A DNA stretch of 64,000 nt, from the NCBI GenBank assembly GCA_029215795.1, contig JARDYH010000005.1, forward strand, positions 15,222,001 to 15,286,000, in the 5' to 3' direction. Made by a program: the position numbers and the translations under genes. This DNA comes from Anniella stebbinsi (taxonomy: Eukaryota; Chordata; Lepidosauria; Squamata; Anniellidae). Below, piece by piece: positions 33,152 to 45,000 of the stretch. The notes beneath the pieces are model-generated. The model did not search any database. It had not been told where the DNA came from and saw only the letters and a program-made list of their open reading frames with translations. Within the stretch, counting starts at the first letter, position 1, and every line of letters starts with the position of its first letter.

Positions 33152-36100
33152 GTGATGGGAGTCAGGGAGCAGCCATCACCATTATACAGGGCAGAGGGAG
33201 ATGGGGAGGGGGAAGACAGTTATGCCGTAATAAGAGAAGGAACAGCAATAGGGTTCTGGCTGTCGCTAAATGCTCTCCCCCCCAACTCAGATAACCTGGA
33301 TGGCTTTGGCAACAGACCCACTGGGCTGAAAGTGCTGCTGATGAATGCCAGGTCAGGGAATGGTAAAACATCTGCTATCCAGGACTTGATCCTGGATGAG
33401 CATGTTGACCTGGCCTGTATTACAGAGACCTGGCTGGAAGAAGCTGGGGGGGTTAACCTCTCCCTGCTTTGCCAACCAGGGTTCTCTGTCCAGCAACAGG
33501 CAAGGTCTGGGGGGAGGGGAGGTGGAGTGGCAGTGGTCTATGGGGATTCCATCCCCCTGACCTGGTGCCCTGTCCCACAGTCTGCAGGGTTTGAGTGTGT
33601 GTATCTGAAGGCGGGTGCCCGGGACAGAACAGGGATTCTGTTGGTGTATCGTCCACCCCGCTGCTCAACAGTCTCCCTTCTAGGGATGTGCACTGGATCG
33701 GACCCGATCCACGATCTGAGTCCGGTCCAGTGGGAAATCGGATAAATTATCCGTATTCCGATCCGACAGCTGGATTGGCTGATCCAATCCGAACCGGTCC
33801 GAAAAGGCTCTGAACCGGTTCGGCGGATCGGCGGATCGGCGGGCGCCCACTGGCGCCCACCGCTGCTTCCATTGGCAGGCGCCAGCGGGCGCCCGCCGAT
33901 GAAAGTGGACAGCGGGGGGGGAGGAGGGGGGCGCTTACCTTTCCGGCCCGGCCGCTCCCGTCCGGCGCCGGCGGCTACTACCAGCAGGCTCCGCGGCCTA
34001 CTCCAGGGTGGCGCGCCGGGTAATCACCCGGCGCGCTACTCGAGAGCAAACCGCAAAGCCGGCTGGCGGTAGCCGCCAGTGCCGGACGGGAGCAAACGGC
34101 CCTAAAAGGTAAGCAGTGGCGGGGAAGGGGGCTTACCCCCCCCAGAGCCGTCCGCTTCTATCCGCTGGCGCCCGCGGGCGCCAGCGGATGGAAGCGGACG
34201 GCCCCAGGGGGGGTAGGGAGCGCGGGGGAGGGGGCTTACCTGCCGGGGCCATCCACAGTGGACGGCCCCAGGGGGGAGGGAGTTAGGCCCCCCCTCACCC
34301 ACCCGCCGCCATTTTTTCCTCATAGACTTGCATTGCAATGCAAGTCTATGGGGAAAAAAATGGCGGCCGATCCAAAAATTTCCGATTTTTGGATCGGGAT
34401 CGTACTCGATCCGGTCCGGGGGGCCTCCGATTTTGTCCGAACCGATCCGTGACAAAATTGGAGGTCCCGATCCGGGTCCCGATCCGATCCGGGGGGTCCG
34501 TGCACACCCCTACTCCCTTCCTGAGCTAGCCGGGGTAGTCTTGGGGTTCGCGTTGGAGTCTCCCCGGCTTTTTGTGCTGGGGGATTTCAACATCCATGCT
34601 GAGGCTGCCCTATTGGGAGCGGCTCAGGACTTCATGTCTGCCATGACAACCATGGGTCTGTCCCAAATGGTATCTGGCCCCACTCATGCTGCTGGGCACA
34701 CTCTGGACCTTGTTGTCTGTGTTGGATGGGGTGATGGTGATGTGAGAGTGGAGGAACTTTGTATAGTTCCATTGTCATGGACAGATCACTACCTGGTGGG
34801 CTGTAGACTTGCTGGTAGACTTGCCACTATAGTGTCTGCAAAGAGCCGTCCAGAGGAGCTGTTTCAGGTGGTCAGGAGCCTTTTACATACTGGCCCACAG
34901 GAAGAGCATTCAGACCAGTCAGCAGCCCGCTGTGACCAGTTTGCCCAGCACTTTGAAGATAAAATCGCTCAGATCTGCTCTGATTTGGATGCTATAGTTA
35001 ATACAGACCCAGTGGGTGTAACTTTGGCACCTGCTTGTCCAGTGTTATTGGATACTTTTCAATTTGTACAGCCTGATGATGTGGACAGGGTCCTTGGAGA
35101 AGTAAGAGCAACCACATGTATGCTAGATCCTTGCCCTTCCTGGCTCATAAAAGCAGCCAGAGGGGGACTGGCCGAGTGGGTGAGCGGAGTGGTTAATGCC
35201 TCCCTCTGTCAAGGAAGGGCCCCACCCTGCCTGAAGGAGGCAGTAGTATGACCTATGTTGAAAAAGCCCTCCATGAACCCCAATGTATTAGACAATTATC
35301 AGCCAGTCTCCAATATCTCATTTCTGGTCAAGGTATTGGTGCGTGTGGTGGCCTCCCAACTCCAGGGACTAATGGATGAGACGGATTATCTAGATCCATT
35401 TCAATCTGGTTTCAGATCTGGTTATGGGACAGAAACAGCTTTGGTCGCCTTGGTGGATGACCTACGCCGGGAACTGGATAGGGGGAGTGTATCCCTGTTA
35501 GTTCTGCTGGACCTCTCAGTGGCGTTTGATACCATCGACCATGGTATCCTCCTGGGCCGCTTCGCTGGGATGGGTCATGGAGGCACTGTTTTACAGTAGC
35601 TCCATTCCTTCCTGGAGGGGTGGACCCAGAAGGTGGTGCAGGGGGACTTCTATTTGACTCCTTGGTCATTGGCCTGTGGAGTTCCTCAGGGTTCCGTTTT
35701 GTCCCCCATGCTATTTAACATATACATGTCCAGAGTTTTGGGGTGTGGTGCCACCAGTACGCTGATGACACCCAACTCTACTTCTCCTTTCCACCCGATT
35801 CCAAGGAAGCTGTTTTGGTCATAAACTGGTGTCAGCAGCAATGGACTGGATGAGGGCAAACCAATTGAAGCTTAATCCAGACAAGACACAGGTGCTCCTG
35901 GTCAGTCAACAGGCAGATCAGGGAATAGGGATTCAGCTTTTGTTGGATGGAGTTATACTCCCCCTGAGACACAGGTTCGCAGCTTGGGTGTATTCCTGAA
36001 TTCAGCCCTGAGCCTGGATGCCCAGGTTTTGGCGGACGCCAGGAGTGCATTTGCACAGTAAAAGCTTGTGCGCCAGCTGCACCCATTCCTTGAGATGTCG

Positions 36101-36412
36101 GACCTGGCCATGGTGACACACGCCTTAGTTACATACCATTTAGATTACTGTAATGCGCTCTACGTGGGGCTGCCTTTGAAGAGTGTTTGGAAACTTCAGC
36201 TGGTTCAAAGAGTTGCAGCCAGATTGTTGACCGGGGCTGTTTACAGGGAGCATACAACTCCCCTGTTAAAACAGCTCCACTGGCTTCCAGTCTGTTTCCG
36301 GGCACAATTCAAATTGTTGGTTATGACCTACAAAGCCCTATTTGGCTTGGGTCCAGGATATCTGAAAGACTGCATTCTCCCTTATGAGCTTGCCTGTACC
36401 CTGAGGTCTTAA
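33152..36412 (+). pseudogene. LINE endonuclease-reverse transcriptase pseudogene
   Basis: The endonuclease part (33297-33680) has LLMNARSGNGK and ITETWLEE. It resumes after the inserted element with FVLGDFNIHAE and SWTDHYLVG (about 34520-34810), so the catalytic Asp/Asn and Asp/His motifs are visible. The polymerase follows, with DNYQPVSNISF, FQSGFRSGYGTETAL, LLVLLDLSVAFDTIDHG and GVPQGSVLSPMLFNIYM. The YADDTQL catalytic box sits in a different frame from the preceding motif, so a frameshift lies near 35740. Stops occur at about 35250 and 35597. Confidence 0.88.
33681..34512. mobile_element. hAT-type element inside LINE endonuclease
   Basis: Ends TAGGGATGTGCAC and, inverted, TAGGGGTGTGCAC are flanked by a perfect 8-bp duplication CTCCCTTC (33673-33680 and 34513-34520). 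It is a shorter relative of 10378-11480, with the same GC-rich core. Removing the element and one duplication copy rejoins the endonuclease, so the LINE was there first. Confidence 0.95.
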
Positions 36413-36823
36413 GGGAAGGCCCTTCTATCCGTCCCACCACCATCACAGGCACGCCTGGTGGGAAAGAGGGAGAGGGCCTCCTCGGTGGCTGCCCAGGGGT
36501 CTGGAACTCCCTTCCCAGGGAAGCTAGACTGGCTCCCTCCTTGGTGTGCTTTTGGAGGCAGGCTAAAACTTTTCTGTTTTAGCAGGCCTTTGGGGAGTAA
36601 TTCAGACCTTTGTGGATGTATTGCTTATAGTTTGAATTTTCAATTATGTGTATTAAAATGTTTTGAAATGATTTAAATATTTTAAAATTGTACTATGTTT
36701 AATTATATTTTAAATTTCTGTATATTGCTGTTTGTTTTAACTGTACATGTTTTAATTTGTTAGCCGCCTTGAGTCCCATTATTGGGGAAAAGGTGGGATA
36801 ATAATAAATATAATAATAATAAT

Positions 36824-38105
36824 ATCCAGGGGTCATTGCTCAAGAGAATCGGAAACGTATTTTAGGCCTAACCTGCCACCTTGAAAAGACCATAAATGCT
36901 ACGGGAATTATCATAAGAGCCATGCAAGAAGGAATAAGTGAATTAAGCCAAGAAATCAGTCAACATCGATTGGCTTTGGACTATTTATTGGCACGGCAAG
37001 GTTTTTTTTGTACAATTGTGAAACAAGGATGTATAGTACAATTTCATGATATGAATAAGACTATTGAAGATGAACTTAGTAAACTGCAAAGTATGATAAA
37101 GGAAAATTATTCTGGAGTATCAAACACATGGAATTGGATAACTGCTTGATTGCCTGATATAAGTTGGCTTAAACAGATATTCTTGTTTGTTCTAGCAGTA
37201 TTATTGATCTTACTAATTACTCCTTGTGTGTTTCAATGTATGATGAAATGTTGGGAAAAACCAATGCGCAGAGAAATGCTTTTAATGTATCAAAGAGGGC
37301 ACACAAAAGGGAGAATGATTCTCCTTCATGAGAGGAAACAACAGCTTAGAGAATGGAGTGATCCAAAAAAGTGGGAACCTTATTGGATCAAATGGGGGAT
37401 TATCAAAAGTAAGATTATTTTCAGCTGCTCTGAGCGGAGAGGCTGGAGTTCAAATATGAAACTGCTGCCTTGATTCCTTTCCATTGGAATAGGGCTAAGG
37501 TTACTATCAGTCAACAACTCTAGTTGAACTTGCTCCTCCCCTCCCCCCCCCCCCCCCCACGGTTCTGGGGCCAGGGCAAAAAGTACTTTCCAGGGCAATC
37601 AATACCTACCAGACAGGTTTATGTTTTCAGGTTAATTGTTAAGTCTTTTGTCTCTGCTAAGTATTAGCCCTCCTGAGGGCAATGACAAATCAGCAGAGAT
37701 TGGAAGGGTAGTGCGGCTGGCCAGGGGACTGAAACTTAAGAACAAAGTCGTTTTGCTCAATGCAATCTAAAGCGTGTATGTGACAGCCAGCGCGAGAAGG
37801 AATAGCAATTTACCTGAACATACCTGCAACGTGGCAAGGGTGTTGGCTCCCATAAAGATGTATTGAGTTTCGTTTGCGCATGAGTAGTACTATTTGGTGA
37901 CTTATGTTGGTTTGAATGGGGGATAAAACCCGTGAGCAATCGGTGGTCATGGCTGTTGGTTTCTGCCTTTGTCAGGACAGCCTTTGCTGCAGTGAAATAA
38001 ACTCAAGTTTGGATCTTACCCTGTGTCTACTGTTAATTGGAGGGCGGCTAGACATGAATCTACAAGTCCTAGTTTGGACTCTCACGACAGGTGCAATACT
38101 CTAAA
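36824..38105 (+). pseudogene. Endogenous retrovirus env (TM subunit) and LTR-like remnant
   Basis: The first 600 bp encode part of a retroviral transmembrane envelope subunit. It has a heptad-like region containing HRLALDYLLARQG, a cysteine pair spaced C-x6-C with Ile instead of a third Cys, a Trp-containing pre-membrane segment, and a hydrophobic membrane span followed by a basic tail. A stop codon at about 37148 lies between ectodomain and membrane span. Later sequence looks like a 3' LTR, with a GATAAAA box near 37921 and a GAAATAAA signal near 37995. No gag, pol or surface subunit was found. It is a broken fossil, abutting the LINE tail. Confidence 0.75.
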
Positions 38106-38820
38106 GAGGAGGTGTGACAATCTGAGTTTGAAGGATATGGCTCCAGCGATTTTTAATTTTTGTTTTTAAATCTCAAACTTTACAAAGTTCCTAAAAATCA
38201 ATGGATGAACATTGATCTATCATGGTGCGAGGATTCATTTCTTTATCTTTAAACATGAGAGAGTTTTCTTTAAAAAATTAATTTTAAAGCCTCAAACTTT
38301 AAAAAATCCTTAAAAATCAGCGGATGAACAGATTTATTTCAAAATGGCAGGGCTAAAGCTCTATCCAAGACCTATCATGGTTCCAAATTTTATCTCTTTA
38401 CCTTTAAAAATGGTGGAGCTGGAAGCGTTTTTGTTAATTCTCATTAAAGTACAGCTGCCCTTTGGCTGGGGAGGATGGGAAAAATCTGGATTTTTCATCA
38501 AATTTCATAATTTCCCCCCTTCCCGGATTTGTTACCAAAATCCTGACAAATCAGGGTTTTTCCTGTCATATGGTCACCCTACGACCTACGTTCATAGAGA
38601 CAGGTAGCTTTTGTTATTTTCTGTCTGCAGTATTGTTTTCAAACATAGTCTGGTTCTTGTATTCCTTCCTCCTATTCCCATTTTAAATAAACTTAACACC
38701 TACTTAGTGTTGTATATGCTTCCTTCCAAGTAAACCATGGAACTAGATCCAGAGCCTTCTGTTTGGTAATTGATTCTGTCTAAAGTTGCAGGCCTAAGGC
38801 TTCATCATAGGGGGTGCAGC
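38106..38820. other. Non-coding stretch with a transposon end
   Basis: No gene was recognised. Two related segments around 'tctcaaactttacaaag' (38170) and 'cctcaaactttaaaaaa' (38290) suggest a diverged repeat. A TIR-like end GGTCACCCTA occurs at about 38571-38580, like the MITE family ends. Confidence 0.4.
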
Positions 38821-39071
38821 TTGGGCCCTCATTTATTAAGCCCTAGGAATGTCTTGTATGGTTTGGGAGTTCCCTGGCTTAGGATGAGGTGGACATTACG
38901 GGTAGTGGCAGGCTACTTTGCTTCTTGTTGGTCCCTGCCTACATTGTTGGATGCTCTTGGGCAACCCCCTTCCTCCCTTCACCACAGTCAACAAGGAAGC
39001 ACACTGTAAATGGGAGGATGCTACGTTACTACTCAGGTTTGGCAATGTGATTTTGTCACTGAGAGCAAATA

Positions 39072-39077
<6 letters not shown>

Positions 39078-39123
<46 letters not shown>

Positions 39124-39126
39124 TGT
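39078..39126. repeat. CT then GT microsatellite
   Basis: A CT run of about 15 units passes directly into a GT run of about ten units. The matching place in unit A (about 3990-4008) is much shorter. Confidence 0.95.
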
Positions 39127-40719
39127 AAAAGAAAGTGAATGTAGAAGTGTGATGAACTAGGGTGACTCCATGTTTTTGGCTGTGATGTTAATTTTATATC
39201 ATGTGGGTTAGAAACTGCTGGCTTGTGAGAGGCCCCAAAGGGGAGGAAGCTGGCCCGTAGACACTGTGACACCTGTGGGTACTGTGGCTGCAGCTGGGTT
39301 GGTGCAAATTCCACCATTTTCCCTTCAACCCTTATTTCCAAAAGGGAAGGAGAGGGTACCAGAGTCTGGCTTGCATACAGTCTAAATCTGGGGAGGGTTT
39401 TTACTCAGCATCCTCTGTTCTCATCCTACCTCAGAAGAAGTGTTCAAGTTTGTGCAGCTTAGGAAAAGTGCGGTTATGGCAGGTAAGTAGCATAGGCTAC
39501 TTAGGGCGTTTTATTTTTGTCTGTACTTGGTTTCCCAATCGTTTGATGTACTTTTAGACTGTCTTTGTAACTCATCTTTCCCTCACTTGTAAATCCACTA
39601 TCTACCTTTAAAGTGTGCAGTGCTTTCCAGCTGGCTTGGTGCAGTGTTGTTCTGTGGTTGGCACTACAAATATTTGTTTATACTGGACACAAGGAATTGG
39701 TAGAACTGGTTTGGTCCTTGTGCCCAGGGGCAAGTACACCTGAGAATTCCCTCCAGACTCAAGTCTGGTTCTAAGGAGGAGCTCCATTTTGACACTGCTG
39801 ATCAGCAAGTACACATCAGATGACATCATCCTGGAGACTTGCCACAAGAAAACAACCAATCAGAAAGGGGGTATACAATGTCATTCCGCACTATGCATTC
39901 TGCATTATTTCACATGATGTCATTCTGCACTATGCAGTTCCAAACTACACCTCACATTAGATTGTTGCCCCGAGTCCTGCTTTGACACTCCCAGCACATA
40001 GCGTACTGCATCATACGCTGTGGGAATCGCTGCTCTAACCCACCCCCCTTTTTTTATAGCCACCTAAGCTAGTGGTCTTCACCACACAGCACGTTTCAGA
40101 TTAGGAAGGAAAAGACCACCCAGGATTTATGAGGCCTGGTGCAGGGGTGGTGTCCACCAAGAATGACATTGTTCAAGACCCTGATCTCTCAGGCCCTGTG
40201 CTACAGTGTGCTCAAGCCTAAGTTTGAAAACCCACATTCTGAGCAGTGGCAGGGCCCTGTGCAACACAGCAGAACGATCACAGGTTTTACTTACCATATT
40301 GTTTTGTTTTGTAGAAGTTCCTATCTTTTGGTAAGCGTTCTTTATTTTAGAATATCCCTTATTCGTTTTCTTTAAAAATAATAAAGAAAAGTTACAAATA
40401 AAAAGGTATCTGATTGACTTCTTACAGAGTATGGCTTTATGATTATGATTAGGATTAGGATTATTGTTATTATTATTAAAAGAGCACTCATAGTTCCAGT
40501 ATTTGAAGTGCTAAGGTCTGTAACGTTGCTTCAAAGTGAAGCTGTCTTCTGCCAATGTTTGCTGAGTGCAAATGACAGCAAAGTGGAAACTGAAAGAGAA
40601 TCAAACTTTAAAGTGAATTGAAGGAAGATCATCTTTGTAATTAGTATCTAAACAACCTGTAGAACCTTGAAAGAAAGGTTAGGGATGCTTGCTTTTGGTC
40701 ATCCCAGCTCACTTCAGGC

Positions 40720-40867
40720 TACGGTGACCATTTGGAAAGCAGAAGAGGGCTCCTGTATCTTTAACTGTTGTTATAGAAAAGAGAATTTCAGCAGCTGTCA
40801 TTTGTATGCATGCAGCACCTGATGAAATTCCCTCTTCATCACAACAGGTACAGCTACAGAGCCCTGC
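40720..40867. mobile_element. Ancestral hAT-type MITE copy in unit B
   Basis: Orthologous in position to 5682-5843 and 56649-56797. Its first bases are altered (TACGGTGACC). Confidence 0.7.
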
Positions 40868-41917
40868 CAGTGTCTTGCAGTACCCCTGGTTGTACCAAGT
40901 CATGAGGAATGGGAATCTGGATGCACACTGAGCACATTCATAAGATTGGTTCACAGGGCTTAATTTGCACCAGGGCTTAATTTGCACTAGGGCTCAACTC
41001 GGCTGACATCTCCTTTCCAGCCAAGGCTCAGCCTTGGACTATAGTAAATAGGAATAGATTAAAATGTCTCTGAGCTGGTACAGAATGTACTTACACACCA
41101 CCTTGTAGTTTCCCACACCTCACAATTTAAACAGAGAAAAATCTTCTAGTTTAGTTGGTAATGTTTCCAGACAGATTTGAACCTTTATAGAGATAGACAT
41201 GAGACAGATATATCTATACAGATAGGTAGATAGATGGATAGATAGGGAGAGAGAGAGTGAGAAAGAGAGAGATTAAGTACTCTCTCCTTAGCCAATATAG
41301 AGCCACTAAAAAGTAAATGTATGCTGATTTCACCAATGTAAAAAGGTGGCTTGGTGAAATCAGCCTCTGGCTGACCCAGCTCAGAGATGGTTTATTACAG
41401 ATGTTTACGTAGGGATAGCAGGTTTTTCTACACGAGGCATTTAACCTGCACTTTTACTGAGGCGTCTGCTTCCGGATTTCTTGTGGGATTAAGATCAGCT
41501 CCTTTACATGTGCTTGAGGTTTTCTTTCTCTGCCTTCCTATACGTCCAATTACACAACCAAGAGGTGGAGCTGTGGTATAGTGGAATCATGCAATTACTT
41601 AGGCTTTTAAAGCACCATTGAGGAAAATAGCAGACTTTCCTCCTTAGGAAAACAACAAGATGATAATGGTTTCAAAGCACAGGAGAGGCTCACAACCTAC
41701 CATGAGTCAGCAATCATGAGGGCATAATAAAAGTCTCTTGCGGAAAGGCTTTTATTATGTGTGTGTGTTACAGCTGTGCAGAGAGTCCTTGTGTTCCAAA
41801 GCAGGTTTTTTGAAGAAGTACGTAGTTTCTGGAGAAAGGGCTTGTCCTTGTGATTCTGTTTTCCCTCATTGGGAAAGTCCATGGAAGTGGTTTTCTCTCC
41901 CTTGCTTTTATGTCTCT

Positions 41918-42053
41918 TCAGGAAGCCAAAGGTTTCTCACACACATACAAGCTTAGATAGCCACACCACACATCAACCCATTCCCCAGCCAAATAGATCA
42001 CGGCACAGTGTTCGTTTTCGGCATGGTTGTTGGGTTCACCATACCCCCAATTC
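41918..42053 (-). CDS. Lectin gene B last CTLD exon
   Basis: Encodes NWGYGEPNNHAENEHCAVIY and ends VCEKPLAS before TGA. EPN predicts a mannose-type site, but the WND ligand triplet is WVD. Against copy C, 17 codons change the amino acid and none is silent. Confidence 0.92.
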
Positions 42054-45000
42054 CTAAATGAGAAGGGCAGTCAAGTTATTCCAGCGAATGTTGAAAGAGG
42101 GATTGTTCCTCTCCAATCACACCACCTTCTGCCCCCAAGCACAGCCAAGCTGGTTGCTCAAGGTCAGGGGTATTGAATCTCTTTCAGCCTGAGGACCAAA
42201 TTCTGTTTGAAAGGAGTTCTGGGGGGATGCCTTCCTGTGGTGGGTGGGGCCAATGGCTGCGCGGAAGAGGCAGGGGAGGGCCGGATCCGGAAGTGACGTA
42301 ATCGGCCCTCCCCCGCCTCCTCGCGGCCGCTGGCCTTACGAGCTGCCGGGTCCGCTGCCGCGCCGCCGGGTCTGCTGCCGCGCCGCCGCCACCGCCGCCG
42401 CCGGGTCCCCCGCCGGCTCGTAAGGCCAGCAGCCACGCGGAAGAGGCAGGGGAGGGCCGGATCCGGAAGTGACGTAATCGGCCCTCCCCCGCTTCTTCTG
42501 CGCGGCCGCTGGCCTTACGAGCCGGCGGAGGACCCGGCGGCGCGGCGGCGGCGGCAACAGAAGAGAACCCGCCCCGGTAGGTCCGGGCTGATGCTTGGGG
42601 GGGTTGTTTTGGAGGGTGGCTTGGTGGGGGGGGGGTTGTTGGCGGGGGGGGACCGGGATTTTGGGTTCCAAAATCTGGTCACCCTACCTAAATAGCATGG
42701 GACCAGCATAACTAGCAGACCGCCTTCCCAGACAACAACTATGATCCTCAGAGGAGGTCCTACTGGCCATTCCAAAATGAACAGAATGCCACCATGAAGA
42801 ACCTCAGTTGCAGGCCTTCTCTGTAATGGCACCAGCCCTCTGGAAAACCCTCCCTCATGTGGTTCGGGAGGCTGAAACATAATGTCTTTTAAGCACCTCC
42901 TGAAAACAGACCTTTTCACACAGGCTTTCCCTGGATTTTAACTCAGCTGGTTTTTATATTGCTTTCTTAACTTTTAATGTTTTAACTCTATCTATCTGTG
43001 TTTTATGGTTTTTAATTGTGCACTGCCCCGGGAGCTTCAGCTGATGGGCAGTATAAAAATGTAATGAATGAATAAATAAATAAATGAAGGGGCGGGGACA
43101 AAACCCAAAAATGTCAGCATGGTTTAGCTTAAATCTCTTACTGCCAGTAACTAAGGCTGCCTCTACAAGAGAGGTTTAAAGCTCTTTCAAGGCGCTTAAA
43201 AAAAATTACCTCTACAAGAACGGAGCGCTAATCGGGCGTAGAGGCACGTTATCTCTCCGATTATGCGCGTTATCGAATGCGTGTTAAATATACGAGTTTT
43301 ATTTTGCTCCGGCCGTTAAAGCGCATTTTGACTATGTGAACAAGCACTTATGCGCATTAACTACTTGTAAAGCACATTTTGGTCATCCGTTAATGCGCTT
43401 CGACGCCTCTCGTCGCCTCTCGTGCAGAGGGATTAGGTGTAAATGCGCTTCTGCGATTATGCGCATAATCGCCTAACCGGGCGCAAAAGCGAATCCTTGT
43501 AGAGGGGACCAAAGTCTTACGGGAGGCACATCCATCGTTTGGAATGGGGGTGGGTTGGAAAAAGAGTGGACACAGTGCAGACGGAAATGCTCAGTCATTA
43601 AGGAAAAGAAGAAGAAAACTAATGGCTTCACGGCAATCCCACATTATTCCCATTCCCCCCATCCCAAATGCAGAAGTAACATTAAATGTTGGTGTGGGGG
43701 CAGGGGTTGTGCTTGGATCTTGGAGACAGGAGCCTCATCTACAAGAATTCGGCTTTGCGCCTGGTTAGCCAATTATGCGCATATTCGCAGAAGCGCATTT
43801 ACGCCTCATACCTCTGTACGAGAGGCGGCGAAGCGCATTACTAGACGACCGAAACGCGCTTTAAACTGTTGACATGCGGAGAATCGCATGTTTACACGGC
43901 AGTAAGGTGCTTTAACTCCCGCCGCAAATTAAAACTCGCGGTTTAACGTGCATTCGATAATGCGCATAATCGGAGAGAAAACACGCCTCTACGCCCGATT
44001 TGCATTCCATTCTTGTAGAGGTAAATTTTTTAATGCGCCTTGAAAGAGGTTTAAATGCCTCTTGTAGAGGCAGCCTTGGATTAGAGCAGATAAATGCCAG
44101 ATGCCCTGTGTTTGGCTTGATGGGCTGCCCCTTTCAAAGGCTGCTCTTACTTGAAGTTGGTTCTGTAATCTGTGCCATCAATCCATTTCCACTGCCCTTC
44201 GACGACCTGATCAGTGAGTCCAATCCAGTAGGCTTCACCCCTGGTTCGAGACAGGATGAAGTTCTGCATGCCAAAAAAAAAAAAAGAAGTGAACAGGGAG
44301 GGGTCAGACTTTGAGTTTTAATACCACAAACACACACACACACACACACACGCAGAAATCATATGCCTGTTCTTTGGCTGAATTAATCTGGAAGAAACCC
44401 CTCCTTCTATATGAAGAATGTAAAATGTGAAATCCCATCAAAAGAAGCTTCACTGAATTCCATGGGTGTCATTCCCAGGCAAGGTCACATGGGTTTCTAG
44501 CCTTAATTTACAAACAGTGTGCTGTGAGACATAAATCAATATGTAATGGTGCCTGTGAGGCTAAAGCAGATCCCTCTTCTTTGCTGGTGTATCTCAGCTC
44601 AAGACACCTTGCTGCCTGAGACAAAAGGCAAGATGGCATCTCCCATCTCATGTAGAAAAGTTGAATACACTTGTAGTTGAATCTTCCTTCACCAACGGCG
44701 ATGGGACACACCCACCCCCATACTTGAGGGCAGCAGGTTAGCTTAGGGGGCACAGCGCAGGCCACTTGGCACACAGCTCTCTCATCCTCCTCCCAGCATT
44801 GGCTGCCTGAGGTAACTGCCTCACTCTGCCTAACGGTAGGGCCAATGCTGGCATGACTGACTGCTCAGGTGTTCCACCATCCAATCAGCTTCTACCGGAG
44901 GAGGGCGATTCTGCCACATGTCATTAAGTCACTCACTGCACATAGACACAGGAGAGTAAGGGCATTTCTACATGAGGCTTTTATTCCACACCTTTACCAA

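Larger units (their letters stand above)
32570..36820 (+). mobile_element. CR1/L2-type LINE, nearly complete
   Basis: A long plus-strand LINE. It starts with a GC-rich leader (its exact start is uncertain), then an AP-endonuclease domain, reverse transcriptase and the family C-terminus. The 3' end has GCCGCCTTGAGTCCCATTAT and an ATAATAATAAT tail. The endonuclease is interrupted at 33680 by the hAT-type element. Stop codons and shifts in the polymerase make it inactive. Confidence 0.88.

Noticed and set aside
33152..35251. Host endonuclease or polymerase genes
   Set aside because: The motifs and their order match a CR1/L2 LINE, with a LINE tail at the 3' end and internal stops.
36922..37149. 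A captured, functional envelope (syncytin-like) gene
   Set aside because: Only part of the transmembrane subunit is present, a stop precedes the membrane span, and the surface subunit is absent.
42252..42688. A CpG-island promoter for gene B
   Set aside because: It lies at the 3' end of the gene, between the last two exons, and has inverted blocks and a MITE-type terminus. A transposon origin is more likely, although regulatory activity cannot be excluded.
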